A stretch of DNA of 64,000 nucleotides from Sphaerimonospora mesophila NBRC 14179 = JCM 3151 (GTDB taxonomy: Bacteria; Actinomycetota; Actinomycetes; Streptosporangiales; Streptosporangiaceae), in assembly GCA_001552515.1 (NCBI GenBank), contig BCRI01000005.1, positions 62,001-126,000 of the forward strand. Direction: 5' to 3'. Below are positions 1 to 10,138 of this stretch, piece after piece; position 1 is the first letter of the stretch, and every line of letters begins with the position of its first letter. A model generated the notes under the pieces. That model ran no database searches and was not told the origin of the DNA. It saw nothing but the letters and a program-made list of their open reading frames with translations. The position numbers and the translations under genes were made by a program.

Positions 1-83
1 GGTACGCTCGACAGGCTGGGCGATCTCGTTTCCCCGCCCGTGTCCCTTCCGTGCCCAGATGCTGACAACGAGGAGAAAACCCC

Positions 84-1070
84 GTGCGCATCGCCGTCAC
101 CGGTTCCATCGCGACCGACCATCTGATGACCTTCCCCGGCCGCTTCGGCGACCAGCTCATCGCCGAACAGCTCGACCGGGTGTCACTGTCGTTCCTCGTC
201 GACGATCTGCAGATCAGGCGCGGCGGATGCGCGGCCAACATCGCCTTCGGGATGGGCTGCCTCGGGCTTTCCCCCATCCTCGTCGGCGCCGTCGGCACCG
301 ACTTCGCCGACTACCGGTCCTGGCTGGAGCGGCACGGCGTCGACTGCGGCTCGGTCCACGTCTCCGAGCTGCACCACACGGCCAGGTTCCTGTGCACCAC
401 CGACGAGGAGCACAACCAGATCGCGTCGTTCTACACCGGGGCGATGGCCGAGGCGCGCGAGATCGAGCTGGGCCCGATCGCGCAGCGGGTCGGCGGGCTC
501 GACCTGGTCCTGGTGAGTCCCAACGACCCGGACGCGATGCTGCGGCACACCGAGGAGGCACGCGACCGGAGCATTCCGTTCGCCGCCGACCCGTCCCAGC
601 AGCTCGCCCGGATGCCCGGCGAGGAGATCCGCCGGCTCATCGAGGGCGCGGCCTACCTGTTCAGCAACGACTACGAACTCGGGCTGATCGAGCAGAAGAC
701 CGGGTGGTCGGACGAGGAGATCCTGGAGCGGGTGCACGTCCGCATCACCACCCTCGGGCCCAAGGGGGCCAGGATCGACCGGAAGGGCGAGCCGACGCTG
801 CACATCCCGCCCGCGCCCGAACTGGGCAAGGCCGACCCGACCGGCGTCGGCGACGCGTTCCGGGCCGGCTTCCTGGCCGGTGTGGCCTGGGGGCTGCCGC
901 TCGAGCGCTGCGGCCAGATCGGCAACCTGACCGCCACGCACGTGCTGGAGCGGGTCGGCTGCCAGGAGTACGAGCTGGGGCAGCGGGTCTTCCTCGACCG
1001 GTTCGCCGTGTCGTACGGCCAGGCCGCCGCCGACGAGGTCGCCGGGCACGTGCGGTGCCACTACTCCTGA
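84..1070 (+). CDS. PfkB-family carbohydrate/nucleoside kinase
   Basis: A 328-residue ribokinase-family (PfkB) sugar or nucleoside kinase. The N-terminal GGCAANIA substrate-binding glycine motif lies near residue 47. The C-terminal signature DPTGVGDAFRAGF lies near residue 250, with the predicted catalytic Asp at about 257. GTG start with an AGGAG Shine-Dalgarno at 71-75. The family phosphorylates a hydroxymethyl group of a sugar or nucleoside with ATP in the cytoplasm. Mycobacterial relatives beside the cytochrome oxidase genes have been called adenosine kinase or CbhK, but substrate cannot be read from sequence. It runs convergently with the TusA/desulfurase pair. Confidence 0.85.
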   Translation: MRIAVTGSIATDHLMTFPGRFGDQLIAEQLDRVSLSFLVDDLQIRRGGCAANIAFGMGCLGLSPILVGAVGTDFADYRSWLERHGVDCGSVHVSELHHTARFLCTTDEEHNQIASFYTGAMAEAREIELGPIAQRVGGLDLVLVSPNDPDAMLRHTEEARDRSIPFAADPSQQLARMPGEEIRRLIEGAAYLFSNDYELGLIEQKTGWSDEEILERVHVRITTLGPKGARIDRKGEPTLHIPPAPELGKADPTGVGDAFRAGFLAGVAWGLPLERCGQIGNLTATHVLERVGCQEYELGQRVFLDRFAVSYGQAAADEVAGHVRCHYS

Positions 1071-1134
1071 CGGCCTTTTCCCGATGGCCTGCTTCTGACG
1101 GCCTGCTCGTGACCGTCGCGGTACGTGGACGCGG

Positions 1135-1461
1135 TCAGTAGTTGCGGCGCACGTGGATCGACCAGCCGCCCTGCGGCAACTCGTGGCTGGCCACGTGCTC
1201 GTGCGACTTGAGCCTGCACCACGCGGGGATGTCGGTGAACGCGGCGGGATCGTCGGCCAGCACGGCGATCACGTCGCGCATCGCCACCTCGTTGATCCGC
1301 TCGGCGAGCATGATGATCGGGATCGGGCACTTGCGGCCGAGCGCGTCGATCGTCAGCGCGGGCTCGCCCGCGCCGTCCTTCCCGACGCCGGTGTCGGCGG
1401 TCCCTCCGGCCAGGTCCCGCGTGTCCCCGCCGCGCGCACCGCCGGTCCGTCTCCGCCACAT
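1135..1461 (-). CDS. TusA-like sulfur-carrier protein
   Basis: A 108-residue protein with the TusA/SirA signature DALGRKCPIPI; the conserved Cys, at about residue 44, would carry a persulfide. The family relays sulfur from cysteine desulfurases to tRNA thiolation, molybdenum cofactor or other acceptors. Its ATG overlaps the TGA of the upstream desulfurase by one base (TGATG), which implies translational coupling and a shared pathway. The first 30 residues are Arg/Gly-rich and not part of the fold, so a slightly later start is possible. The longer ORF that includes this frame further upstream is out-of-frame desulfurase sequence. Confidence 0.8.
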   Translation of the reverse strand: MWRRRTGGARGGDTRDLAGGTADTGVGKDGAGEPALTIDALGRKCPIPIIMLAERINEVAMRDVIAVLADDPAAFTDIPAWCRLKSHEHVASHELPQGGWSIHVRRNY

Positions 1462-2594
1462 CACTGGACTCCCAAGCTCGCCCGGATCCGCCGCACCACG
1501 TCGGGAAGCACGGCGAGGAACCGGTCGACGTCGCCGTCGGTCACGCCACGGGGCAGCGATACCCGGACATTCCCGTGGGTAAGCACGCCCATCGCCTCCA
1601 GAACATGTGATGGCCGAAGCGTACTCGCCGTACAGGAGCTCCCGGACGAGACGGCGAAGCCCGCCCGGTCGAGCTCGGTCAGCAGCGCCTCGCCCTCCAC
1701 GTAGAGGCAGGAGAACGTGACGATGTGCGGCAGGCGCCGCACCGGGTCGCCGATGACCTCCACGTCCGGCACCAGACGCGGCACCTCGGCGCGGATCCGG
1801 TCGACCAGGGCCGACATCCGCGGGCCCTGCGCCGCCTCCTCCGCCACCCGGGCGCGCAGCGCGGCGGCGGCCGCCACGACGGCGGGCACGTTCTCGAAGC
1901 CGGGCACCCGCCGGCGCTCCCGCTCGTCCTGCGGGTACGGCGACCGCCAGCGCGTGCCCTTGCGTATCGCCAGCACCCCGACGCCGGCCGGGCCGCCCCA
2001 CTTGTGCGCGCTCGCGGTCAGGATCGACCAGCCGTCGGGGACGGGCAGGCGGCCCGCCGACTGGGCCGCGTCGACCAGGAGCGGCACGCCCGCCGCCAGA
2101 CAGGCCTGCGCCGCCTCGGCCACCGGCTGCAGGGTCCCGACCTCGTGGTTGGCCGTCTGCAGGCAGGCCAGCGCCGTACCGGGCCGGGAGACCGCCGCCG
2201 CGAAGGCGGCGGCGTCCACGCGGCCCGTGCGGTCGACGCCCACGGTCTCGACGGTCCCGCCGTCGTGTTCGTGGACCTCGGCGGCGTGCAGGACGCTGGA
2301 GTGCTCGACGGCGCCGGTCACCAGATGCCGGCCGATCCGCCGTCTGCCCCGGAGCGCGCCCAGGACGCCGAGATGGACCGCCTGGGTGCCGGAGGAGGTG
2401 AACGACACCTCGTCGGGCCGGGCGCCGAGGAGTTCGGCTACCTCCGCCCTCGCCTGCTCCAGTAACATCTGGGCACGACGTGCCGTGCCGTACAGGCGAG
2501 CGGGATCGGCCCAACCGGCGTCGAGCGCGGTCAGCAGGGCGTCACGGGCCGCGGGATGGAGAGGTTCGGTCGAAGCCGCATCCAGATAAGGCAC
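1461..2594 (-). CDS. Cysteine desulfurase (class V aminotransferase fold)
   Basis: A 377-residue PLP enzyme of the NifS/IscS superfamily that would take sulfur from L-cysteine as a persulfide. Visible motifs are TANHEVGT, VDAAQSAGRLP, the PLP-lysine motif SAHKWGG (Lys about 198) and the catalytic-cysteine loop SSGSSCTAS (Cys about 321). GTG start. No Shine-Dalgarno is seen, but TAATGT ends 7 nt upstream of the start codon (2602-2607), which suggests a leaderless transcript. The TusA gene follows with a one-base overlap, so the persulfide is probably handed to TusA. Confidence 0.88.
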   Translation of the reverse strand: MPYLDAASTEPLHPAARDALLTALDAGWADPARLYGTARRAQMLLEQARAEVAELLGARPDEVSFTSSGTQAVHLGVLGALRGRRRIGRHLVTGAVEHSSVLHAAEVHEHDGGTVETVGVDRTGRVDAAAFAAAVSRPGTALACLQTANHEVGTLQPVAEAAQACLAAGVPLLVDAAQSAGRLPVPDGWSILTASAHKWGGPAGVGVLAIRKGTRWRSPYPQDERERRRVPGFENVPAVVAAAAALRARVAEEAAQGPRMSALVDRIRAEVPRLVPDVEVIGDPVRRLPHIVTFSCLYVEGEALLTELDRAGFAVSSGSSCTASTLRPSHVLEAMGVLTHGNVRVSLPRGVTDGDVDRFLAVLPDVVRRIRASLGVQ

Positions 2595-2781
2595 AGTTAG
2601 GACATTAACGGGGGCTGCTCAGAGGGGCGTGGCCGGTCCGCGCTAATGTGTCCCCCAAGCGTGAACTCAACGAAGTAAAGGGGCACACCGGCGAGAATCT
2701 CCTGCTGGTGACACCCGGTGGTCAATTGGAAAACCGCCCAGGAGAGGACCTCTTGGGCTTCATCTGTGGGGTAGGCGATCC

Positions 2782-3612
2782 GTGAGTCCGACCCGCCGTA
2801 CGACACGGCGACCGTGGACGCGCCGCCGGTTGCCCGGCGCCGCCGCAGTGGCGCTGCTGGTGGCGTCCGCGACGGCGTGCAGCAACGAGGCGATCGATCA
2901 ATGGTCCCGTGGGGGCATGCCGGAAAGCATCACCAAGCAGGCTGAGATCACTCAGACGCTCTGGAACGGCGGCTGGATCGCGGCACTCGCCACCGGGGTC
3001 GTCGTCTGGGGCCTGATCCTGTGGGCCTGCGTGTTCCACCGCAAGAAGAAGAACTCGACCGAGGCGCTGCCGCCGCAGGTGCGGTACAATCTGCCGATCG
3101 AGATCCTCTACACGGTCGTTCCCGTGATCATGGTCTCGGTCTTCTTCTACTTCACCGCCCGGGACCAGACCGAGATCACCAAGGTCTCGAACACGGCCCC
3201 GGTCAAGGTGCTCGTCGAGGGCTACCAGTGGAGCTGGCGCTTCACCACCGAGTACCAGGGGCAGAAGGTGGTCACCGCGGGCGTCCCGGTCGACCTGAGC
3301 AAGCAGAGCAAGGAAGACCCGCAGGGCCCGCAGCTCGTGCTTCCGGTCAACAGCCAGGTCCACTTCGACCTGCACTCGCCGGACGTCATCCACTCGTTCT
3401 GGGTGCCGGAGTTCCTCTTCAAGCTGGACGTGTTCCCCGGGAACGTGCGTAACCAGTTCGAGATCACGACGCTCGATCGGACGGGCGTCTTCTTCGGCCG
3501 CTGCGCCGAGCTCTGCGGTGTCGACCACAGCAAGATGCTGTTCTCCGTGAAGCTCGTGCCGCAGGCCGAGTTCGACCAGTACATCAAGAGCCAGGCGGGG
3601 AGTGCGCAGTGA
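2782..3612 (+). CDS. ctaC: Cytochrome c oxidase subunit II
   Basis: A 276-residue CuA-bearing subunit of aa3 oxidase. The N-terminus is Arg-rich and followed by a hydrophobic stretch and a lipobox-like ATAC, Cys at residue 33, as in actinobacterial lipoprotein CtaC. Two membrane segments lie at about 73-91 and 111-131. The periplasmic cupredoxin domain carries [14 protein letters not shown] and [14 protein letters not shown] (about 237-250), the His/Cys/Glu/Met ligands of CuA. It accepts electrons from the fused c-type hemes of QcrC. GTG start; the stop overlaps the GTG of ctaD (GTGA). Confidence 0.95.
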   Translation: MSPTRRTTRRPWTRRRLPGAAAVALLVASATACSNEAIDQWSRGGMPESITKQAEITQTLWNGGWIAALATGVVVWGLILWACVFHRKKKNSTEALPPQVRYNLPIEILYTVVPVIMVSVFFYFTARDQTEITKVSNTAPVKVLVEGYQWSWRFTTEYQGQKVVTAGVPVDLSKQSKEDPQGPQLVLPVNSQVHFDLHSPDVIHSFWVPEFLFKLDVFPGNVRNQFEITTLDRTGVFFGRCAELCGVDHSKMLFSVKLVPQAEFDQYIKSQAGSAQ

Positions 3613-5273
3613 CCGCCATCCAGCAACCGCCCGTCGTTACCGCGCGGCCCTACCGCAAGGGCTCGGTCATCGCCAAGTGGCTGTCGTCGACGGACCACAA
3701 GGTGATCGGGCACCTCTATCTGATCACGTCGTTCGTCTTCTTCCTGATCGGCGGCGTGATGGCGCTGGTCATGCGGGCCGAGCTCACCCAGCCGGGCCTG
3801 CAGTTCGTGACGAACGAACAGTTCAACCAGCTGTTCACCATGCACGGCACGATCATGCTGCTGATGTTCGCGACGCCGCTGTTCGCCGGCTTCGCCAACG
3901 AGCTGATGCCGCTGCAGATCGGCGCGCCCGACGTGGCGTTCCCGCGGCTGAACATGGTGAGCTACTGGCTCTACCTGTTCGGCAGCACGATCGCGGTCTC
4001 CGGGTTCTTCACCCCGGGCGGCGCCGCTTCGTTCGGCTGGACGGCGTACGCGCCGCTGTCCGACGCGATCAGCTCCCCGGGCCTCGGCGGCGACCTGTGG
4101 CTGATGGGCCTGGCGATGTCCGGTCTCGGCACGATCCTCGGCGCCGTGAACTTCATCACCACGATCATCACGATGCGTGCCCCGGGCATGACGATGTTCC
4201 GGATGCCGATCTTCACGTGGAACATCCTGCTCACCAGCATCCTGGTGCTGCTGGCCTTCCCGGTGCTCGCAGCGGCGCTGCTCGCGCTGGAGGCCGACCG
4301 CAAGCTCGGCACCCAGATCTTCGCCTCGTCGGCCGGCGGACCGATGCTGTTCCAGCACCTGTTCTGGTTCTTCGGCCACCCCGAGGTCTACATCATCGCG
4401 CTGCCGTTCTTCGGCATCATCACCGAGGTGCTGCCGGTGTTCAGCCGTAAGCCGGTCTTCGGCTACATCGGCCTGGTCGGCGCGACCATCGCGATCGCCG
4501 GCCTGTCGATCACGGTCTGGGCGCACCACATGTTCGCCACCGGCCAGGTGCTGCTGCCGTTCTTCTCATTCATGACGTTCCTCATCGCGGTGCCGACCGG
4601 GGTGAAGTTCTTCAACTGGGTCGGCACGATGTGGCGCGGCCATCTGTCGTTCGAGTCGCCGATGCTGTTCTCGGTCGGCTTCCTGGTGACGTTCCTGTTC
4701 GGCGGACTGACCGGCGTCATCCTGGCGTCGCCCCCGCTGGACTTCCACATCACCGACACCTACTTCGTCGTGGCCCACTTCCACTACGTGGTCTTCGGCA
4801 CCGTGGTGTTCGCGATGTTCGCGGGCTTCTACTTCTGGTGGCCCAAGTTCACCGGCAAGATGCTCAACGACCGGATCGGCAAGCTCCACTTCTGGACGCT
4901 GTTCTTCGGCTTCCACCTCACCTTCCTGGTGCAGCACTGGCTGGGCGTCATCGGCTTCCCGCGCCGGTACGCCGACTACTCGCCGGTGGACGGCTTCACC
5001 GACCTCAACATGGTCTCCTCGGCCGGTGCGCTCCTGCTGGGCGCCTCCACGCTGCCGTTCCTCTACAACGTGTGGCACACCTGGAAGTACGCGCCGAAGG
5101 TCACCGTCGACGACCCGTGGGGCTACTGCGGCTCGCTCGAGTGGGCCACCTCGTGCCCGCCGCCGCGGCACAACTTCCTGTCGCTGCCGCGGATCCGGTC
5201 CGAGCGCCCCGCGTTCGACCTCAAGTATCCGCACCTCGCCGTGAAGCCCGAACTGGGCAAGGAGACCTCATGA
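3609..5273 (+). CDS. ctaD: Cytochrome c oxidase subunit I
   Basis: A 554-residue heme-copper oxidase subunit I with 12 predicted helices, carrying low-spin heme a and the heme a3/CuB site. Ligand motifs visible are FTMHGTIM (heme a His), HPEVYI (CuB His and crosslinked Tyr), and the VAHFHYV segment with a3 and a ligands. GTG start inside the ctaC stop; the stop overlaps the ctaF start (ATGA). The three genes are probably one transcript. The C-terminal tail ends in PPPRHNF-type sequence usual in actinobacterial CtaD. Confidence 0.97.
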   Translation: MTAIQQPPVVTARPYRKGSVIAKWLSSTDHKVIGHLYLITSFVFFLIGGVMALVMRAELTQPGLQFVTNEQFNQLFTMHGTIMLLMFATPLFAGFANELMPLQIGAPDVAFPRLNMVSYWLYLFGSTIAVSGFFTPGGAASFGWTAYAPLSDAISSPGLGGDLWLMGLAMSGLGTILGAVNFITTIITMRAPGMTMFRMPIFTWNILLTSILVLLAFPVLAAALLALEADRKLGTQIFASSAGGPMLFQHLFWFFGHPEVYIIALPFFGIITEVLPVFSRKPVFGYIGLVGATIAIAGLSITVWAHHMFATGQVLLPFFSFMTFLIAVPTGVKFFNWVGTMWRGHLSFESPMLFSVGFLVTFLFGGLTGVILASPPLDFHITDTYFVVAHFHYVVFGTVVFAMFAGFYFWWPKFTGKMLNDRIGKLHFWTLFFGFHLTFLVQHWLGVIGFPRRYADYSPVDGFTDLNMVSSAGALLLGASTLPFLYNVWHTWKYAPKVTVDDPWGYCGSLEWATSCPPPRHNFLSLPRIRSERPAFDLKYPHLAVKPELGKETS

Positions 5274-5665
5274 GGATTCAGGCGTGGATGTTCACGCTCG
5301 TCGGTGTCTTCTTCGCCGCCATGACCGCGGTCTACTGGCTGTGGTCCAAGGAACCGGCCGGCACCACCGCGCTGGCGATCTCCTGCGGCATGGGCCTGAT
5401 GATCGGCTACTACCTGCTGTTCACCACCCGGCGGATCGGTGACCAGCCGGAGGACAACAAGGAGGCCGAGATCAGCGACGGCGCGGGGGAGCTCGGCTTC
5501 TTCAGCCCGCACAGCTGGTGGCCGCTGTTCCTGTGCATGTCGGCGGCGCTCACGTTCTTCGGCTTCGTGATCGGCTGGTGGCTGTTCTTCATCGGCCTGT
5601 TCGCCACGCTGATGAGCATGATCGGGTTCGTGTTCCAGTACTACCGCGGCAACTTCTCGCACTGA
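5270..5665 (+). CDS. ctaF: Actinobacterial cytochrome c oxidase subunit IV
   Basis: A 131-residue membrane protein with four predicted helices, matching the actinobacterial subunit IV (CtaF) that packs against CtaD in the bc1-aa3 supercomplex. The N-terminal helix [15 protein letters not shown] and the SPHSWWPLF motif before the third helix are typical. ATG overlaps the ctaD stop (ATGA). No catalytic residues are expected. It is the last gene of the ctaC-ctaD-ctaF run; ctaE lies 3 kb away with qcrCAB. Confidence 0.93.
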   Translation: MRIQAWMFTLVGVFFAAMTAVYWLWSKEPAGTTALAISCGMGLMIGYYLLFTTRRIGDQPEDNKEAEISDGAGELGFFSPHSWWPLFLCMSAALTFFGFVIGWWLFFIGLFATLMSMIGFVFQYYRGNFSH

Positions 5666-5811
5666 GCCGGATCGGACAAGAACCAAGGTCGTAGCGGAAG
5701 GAAACGCCCTCGCGGCGGCGAGCACTCGGAAGATCTTCGCCGGGATTCGGTCGGCCCCCCGTGGCTCGGGGGGAATAACACCCGAAACCGAACCGGCGGA
5801 GGGGGACCGAC

Positions 5812-6978
5812 GTGCGAACTGCTGCGGGGGCGTTGGCTTTGCTGGTGCTGCTGACCGGATGTTCGGGCACGTCGGAGGACGGCGACGAGGCACCCAAGGC
5901 CGCGGTGAACATCTTCCCGATCGACGGGGCCAGGGAGCTGCCTCCCGAGCAGCCCATCATGGTGGGAGCCGCCGGGGGAAAGCTGAAAAGCGTCACCGTA
6001 GAGGCCGCTGGACGGCCCGTGGCGGGTTTCTACAGCGCGGACCGCACACGGTGGCACAGCGAGCGTCCGATGGCCCCTGGCGTCTCCTACCGGGTCCACG
6101 CGGTCGTCAGCGGCCCGGGTGGAGCCTCGGCCGAGCGGACCAGCCGGTTCTCCACGAAAGCGGCCGGCAAGAGCTTCGGCATCAAGACCCTGCTCCCGAA
6201 CAAGGAGACCGGCCTCACGGTGGGCGTGGGCATGCCGATCATGATCACCTTCGATCAGCCGGTCACCGACCGCGTCTCGATCGAACGCAGCCTCGTCGTC
6301 CAGGCCTCCAAGCCGATCACGGGCGCCTGGCACTGGCTCGACAAGAATCGCGTGGTCTTCCGGCCCAAGGAGTACTGGCCCGCCTACACCAAGGTGCGTC
6401 TCATCGCGCGTCTGGCGGGCGTTCGCGGCGCCGACGGCATGTACGGCAAGCAGGACTACACGAGGGATTTCCAGATCGGGCGGTCGCAGATCAGCGTCGC
6501 CGACACCCAGAGCCACCACATGCAGATCCGGCGTGACGGCAAGCTCATCAGGAACTTCCCGATCAGCGCGGGGCGCGGCGGCGTCATGCGGCACTACACG
6601 ACGAACGGGATCCACGTCGCGATGTCCCGTGAGCCGGTCACCGTGATGACCTCGCCGGACGCCGGTCCCGGCCAGGCCGGCTACTACCAGACCACCACCT
6701 ACAGCAACGTGCGGTTCTCCGACACGGGGGAGTACGTCCACGGGGCGCCCTGGTCGGTCGGCGACCAGGGCAGCGCCAACGTGAGTCACGGCTGTGTGAA
6801 TCTCAGCCCGACCAACGCCAAGTGGTTCATGAACAACACCCTGCTCGGCGATCCGATCATCGTCACCGGCTCGCCGCGGCAGGTCGACCCGACCAACGGC
6901 TGGAGCTACTGGGAGAACTCGTGGCAGCAGTGGCTCAAGGCGAGCCGCCTGCGCGCCGACACCGCCGCCTCCCTGTAG
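5812..6978 (+). CDS. Lipoprotein L,D-transpeptidase (YkuD) with Ig-like domains
   Basis: A 388-residue predicted lipoprotein (lipobox LLTGC near residue 20) with two Ig-like modules and a C-terminal YkuD catalytic domain. The active-site block HGAPWSVGDQGSANVSHGCV is visible, with the nucleophilic Cys at about residue 328. Such enzymes form 3-3 meso-DAP cross-links in peptidoglycan outside the membrane, bypassing penicillin-binding proteins. The architecture resembles mycobacterial LdtMt2-type enzymes. GTG start after a GGAGGGGGA Shine-Dalgarno. It stands alone between ctaF and convergent trpD. Confidence 0.93.
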   Translation: MRTAAGALALLVLLTGCSGTSEDGDEAPKAAVNIFPIDGARELPPEQPIMVGAAGGKLKSVTVEAAGRPVAGFYSADRTRWHSERPMAPGVSYRVHAVVSGPGGASAERTSRFSTKAAGKSFGIKTLLPNKETGLTVGVGMPIMITFDQPVTDRVSIERSLVVQASKPITGAWHWLDKNRVVFRPKEYWPAYTKVRLIARLAGVRGADGMYGKQDYTRDFQIGRSQISVADTQSHHMQIRRDGKLIRNFPISAGRGGVMRHYTTNGIHVAMSREPVTVMTSPDAGPGQAGYYQTTTYSNVRFSDTGEYVHGAPWSVGDQGSANVSHGCVNLSPTNAKWFMNNTLLGDPIIVTGSPRQVDPTNGWSYWENSWQQWLKASRLRADTAASL

Positions 6979-7013
6979 GACCTCGTCGTGGGCGCCCGTA
7001 CCGGTGTGACCGC

Positions 7014-8072
7014 TCAGGCGGCGGGTGACCGGCTGGCCTCGACCCACCGGTCCAGCGTGGCCGCCGCCCGGCCGGAGTCGACCGCCTCGGCCGCACGCGC
7101 GTACGCCGCGCCCATGTCGGCGACCAGGTCGGCGCAGTCGGTCTCGCCGAGCGCGATGTCGAGGGCGACCAGCGTGGCCGCCGCGTTGACCAGCACCGCG
7201 TCGCGGACCGGGCCGATCTTCCCGTTCACCAGGTCTCGTACGGCTCCCGCGTTGAACTCGACGTCGCCGCCGCGCAGATCCTCCGGCCGCGATCGGGGGA
7301 CCCCGATGTCGGCGGGGTCGAAGCGGACCTGCGTGGCGCTTCCGTCGCGGACGACGAAGACCGTGGACGGCACGGCCGTCGACAGCTCGTCGAGGCCGTC
7401 CTCGCCGCGGAAGACCAGCGCCGCGACGCCGCGCTCGGCGAACACCCCGGCCACCACCGGCAGCATGCGCGCGTCGTAGACGCCGATGGCCTGCGCGGCG
7501 GGCCGGGCCGGGTTGGTCAGCGGGCCGAGGAAGTTGAAGAAGGTCGGCACGCCGATCTCCTTGCGCGCCGGTCCGGCGAACCGCAGCGCGGGGTGGTAGA
7601 CCTGCGCGAAGCAGAACGCGATGCCCGCATCCACGGCCACCTTCGCGGTGACCTGCGGCGGCAGGTCGAGGACCACGCCCAGGTGCTCCAGCACGTCGGC
7701 CGCGCCGCACAGCGAGGAGGCCGCGCGGTTGCCGTGCTTGACCACCCGCGCGCCGGCCGCGGCGGCCACCACGGCCGCCATGGTCGACACGTTGACCGTG
7801 TGGGCGCGGTCGCCGCCGGTGCCGACGACGTCGACCACCGGCCCCGGAACGGACAGCGGGGTGGCGCGGTCGAGCATGGTGCGGGCCAGGCCCGCCACCT
7901 CGGCGACCGTCTCGCCCTTGGCGCGCAGCGCGACCGCGAACGCGGCGATCTGCGCCTGCGACGCCGCACCCGACATGATCTCGTTCATGGCCCACGCCGT
8001 CTCGTCCGACGTGAGGTTCTCACCGGCGAGGAGGGCACTCAGCACGGAGGGCCAGGTGGTGCGCAGGTCCAT
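7014..8072 (-). CDS. trpD: Anthranilate phosphoribosyltransferase
   Basis: A 352-residue TrpD, which transfers phosphoribosyl from PRPP to anthranilate in tryptophan synthesis. Motifs are [19 protein letters not shown] (PRPP binding) and [11 protein letters not shown], followed by [10 protein letters not shown]. Length is normal for the family. ATG preceded by GGGGAAG on the coding strand. It is not in a trp operon here, which is common in actinobacteria; the receiver gene upstream is on the same strand 41 bp away. Confidence 0.95.
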   Translation of the reverse strand: MDLRTTWPSVLSALLAGENLTSDETAWAMNEIMSGAASQAQIAAFAVALRAKGETVAEVAGLARTMLDRATPLSVPGPVVDVVGTGGDRAHTVNVSTMAAVVAAAAGARVVKHGNRAASSLCGAADVLEHLGVVLDLPPQVTAKVAVDAGIAFCFAQVYHPALRFAGPARKEIGVPTFFNFLGPLTNPARPAAQAIGVYDARMLPVVAGVFAERGVAALVFRGEDGLDELSTAVPSTVFVVRDGSATQVRFDPADIGVPRSRPEDLRGGDVEFNAGAVRDLVNGKIGPVRDAVLVNAAATLVALDIALGETDCADLVADMGAAYARAAEAVDSGRAAATLDRWVEASRSPAA

Positions 8073-8113
8073 TTCTTCCCCTTATCGGAGGCTGGGGTTG
8101 GCGGAGACGGGGG

Positions 8114-8506
8114 TCAGCCCCTGGCGCCGGCGAGCCTGCGCCGCATGAGGTCGGCGACGGTCTCGGCGAGGACGACGGGATCGAGCGGCTGGGCCACCAC
8201 CGCGTCGGCCCCGGACCAGTTGGCCAGCCACCGGTCGTCGCGCCGGGCGATCAGCAGCACGATCGGCGGGCAGTCGTGCACCTCGTCCTTGGCCTGCCGG
8301 CAGATCCCCATGCCCCCGGCCGGGGCGGCCTCGCCGTCCAGGACGGCCACGTCGATCTCCCCGGAGTCGAGGTGCTTGACCGCGGCCGGCTGGGTCGCGC
8401 ACTCGACGACCTCGGCGAGGGGCACGTCAGCGGCCGGACGCCGCCCGATGGCCAGCCGCACCTTCTCCCTGGTGCCTGCGTCGTCGCTGTAGACGAGAAC
8501 CCTCAT
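8114..8506 (-). CDS. Stand-alone response-regulator receiver-like protein
   Basis: A 130-residue CheY-like fold with no output domain. It opens MRVLVYSDDAGTREKVRLAIG, resembling the acidic pocket, and AVLDGEAAPAGG stands at the phospho-acceptor position (Asp near 57). No histidine kinase lies nearby. The same gene is often found between trpD and ctaE in actinobacteria, but its partner is not apparent. Whether it is phosphorylated cannot be decided: the receiver Lys is not evident near the C-terminus. Confidence 0.75.
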   Translation of the reverse strand: MRVLVYSDDAGTREKVRLAIGRRPAADVPLAEVVECATQPAAVKHLDSGEIDVAVLDGEAAPAGGMGICRQAKDEVHDCPPIVLLIARRDDRWLANWSGADAVVAQPLDPVVLAETVADLMRRRLAGARG

Positions 8507-8690
8507 GTCACGCTCACTGTCGAATCGCGGAGTATGGTCATCTGATGCTACCGGCGCCGCGGCCGGGACGCAGCGCGCCCGCGGGCATCGCCGTACCGGC
8601 CGGTGCCGTTGCCCTACCGTGCTGGTTCCCGGGGCTTGAGGTGACCCTAGTGGGGGGTCGTGGGCCGACCCGACCTGGGGAGCCGCAATA

Positions 8691-9308
8691 ATGCTAGGCG
8701 TGGCGACAGCATCCGCAATTACTACGACGACGCGACCGCACGGGTCGAGCCGGCCGAACCTCGTTCAGGTCGGCACCATCGTGTGGTTGTCCTCCGAGCT
8801 CATGTTCTTCGCGGCGCTGTTCGCGATGTACTTCACCATCCGTTCGGTCAGCATGGGGCAGGGCCAGCCATGGCCGGAGGCTCATCTTGACGTCCCGTTC
8901 GCGACCTTCAACACGACCGTCCTGGTCCTGTCGAGTGTCACGTGTCAGCTGGGCGTGTGGGCCGTGGAGCGGGGCGACGTCAAGAAGCTCAGGCGCTGGT
9001 ACATCGTGAGCTTCCTGATGGGCGCCTTCTTCATCGGCGGTCAGCTCTGGGAGTACGGGAAGCTCGCGAGTGCCGGGCATGTCCTCTCGCACACCCCGTA
9101 TGACTCGGTGTTCTACCTGACCACGGGCTTCCACGGCCTGCACGTGACGGGTGGCCTGATCGCGTTCCTGTTCATCCTGGGACGCACGTACGCCGCGAAG
9201 CGCTTGACGTATGAGCAGCAGACCAGCGCCATCGTCGTGTCCTACTACTGGCACTTCGTCGACGTGGTCTGGATCGGCCTTTTCGCGACCATCTACATCA
9301 TCAAATGA
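8691..9308 (+). CDS. ctaE: Cytochrome c oxidase subunit III
   Basis: A 205-residue subunit III with five predicted helices. It contains [25 protein letters not shown] and [15 protein letters not shown], the conserved signatures of the family. It stabilises the dinuclear centre and proton uptake of aa3 oxidase. ATG at 8691; an in-frame GTG at 8700 is an alternative start. The stop overlaps the qcrC start (ATGA), the usual actinobacterial ctaE-qcrCAB arrangement. Confidence 0.95.
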   Translation: MLGVATASAITTTTRPHGSSRPNLVQVGTIVWLSSELMFFAALFAMYFTIRSVSMGQGQPWPEAHLDVPFATFNTTVLVLSSVTCQLGVWAVERGDVKKLRRWYIVSFLMGAFFIGGQLWEYGKLASAGHVLSHTPYDSVFYLTTGFHGLHVTGGLIAFLFILGRTYAAKRLTYEQQTSAIVVSYYWHFVDVVWIGLFATIYIIK

Positions 9309-10138
9309 TCGGAACGGGAATTTCGGTGAAATCCACCACCGCCCGACGGCGTCATCCCCTCGCGCGAGTCGCCGTCGTGGCGCTCGCGCTCGGTCTGCTC
9401 GGCGGGGGGTACGCCCTTGCCGCGCCGAACGGCAGCACAGCGGACGCCGCGATCGCGTCCGGCAAGGCCGACGACACGGCGCAGGGCAAGAGCCTCTTCG
9501 TGGCCCACTGTGCGAGCTGCCACGGCATGAACGCCGAGGGCACCGACAAGGCTCCCACGCTGATCGGCGTCGGTGCCGCGGCCGTGGACTTCCAGGTCAG
9601 CAGCGGCCGCATGCCGATGGGCGACGCCGGCCCGCAGGCCCTGCGCAAGCCGCGTCCGGAGTGGGCGACCGACGAGGCGATCAGCCAGCTCGCGGCCTAC
9701 GTCCAGTCGCTGGGCGGCGGCCCGACCATCCCGACGGCCGACCAGGTCGACCCGGCCCAGGGGGACCCGGCCAAGGGGGGTGAGCTGTTCCGGGCGAACT
9801 GCATCCAGTGCCACAACTTCACCGGTTCCGGCGGCGCCCTGACGTACGGCAAGCACGCGCCGACGCTGAACCCGGCGACTCCGACCGAGATCTACGAGGC
9901 GATGATCACCGGCCCGCAGGCGATGCCGGTCTTCAACGACACGACGATCAGCCCGGAGCAGAAGCGGGACATGATCGCCTACATCACGCACGTGCGGAAG
10001 CAGGTCGACCCGGGCGGCTCCGGCCTCATGCGGATCGGTCCCGTCACCGAGGGACTCGTGGCGTGGATCGCCGGCATCGGTCTCCTCTCCCTCGCGGCCA
10101 TCTGGATCACCGCTAAGAGACGGCGGGTGAAGGCATGA
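9305..10138 (+). CDS. qcrC: Cytochrome bc1 complex diheme cytochrome c subunit
   Basis: A 277-residue diheme c-type cytochrome (cytochrome cc) of the actinobacterial bc1 complex. Heme motifs CASCH (residue 69) and CIQCH (residue 166) lie in two tandem cytochrome c domains. There is an N-terminal signal anchor, and a C-terminal membrane helix near 250-270 followed by basic residues. The second heme replaces a mobile cytochrome c and passes electrons directly to CtaC. ATG overlaps the ctaE stop; its own stop overlaps qcrA (ATGA). Confidence 0.95.
   Translation: MIGTGISVKSTTARRRHPLARVAVVALALGLLGGGYALAAPNGSTADAAIASGKADDTAQGKSLFVAHCASCHGMNAEGTDKAPTLIGVGAAAVDFQVSSGRMPMGDAGPQALRKPRPEWATDEAISQLAAYVQSLGGGPTIPTADQVDPAQGDPAKGGELFRANCIQCHNFTGSGGALTYGKHAPTLNPATPTEIYEAMITGPQAMPVFNDTTISPEQKRDMIAYITHVRKQVDPGGSGLMRIGPVTEGLVAWIAGIGLLSLAAIWITAKRRRVKA

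Noticed and set aside
59-1141. Plus-strand 360-codon frame over the PfkB kinase
   Set aside because: Shifted frame with Arg-rich nonsense sequence; the kinase frame carries the family motifs.
5641-7995. 784-codon minus-strand frame opposite the transpeptidase and overlapping trpD
   Set aside because: It reads antisense of the L,D-transpeptidase and out of frame through trpD, both of which have clear family motifs; its own sequence is low-complexity Arg/Gly/His.
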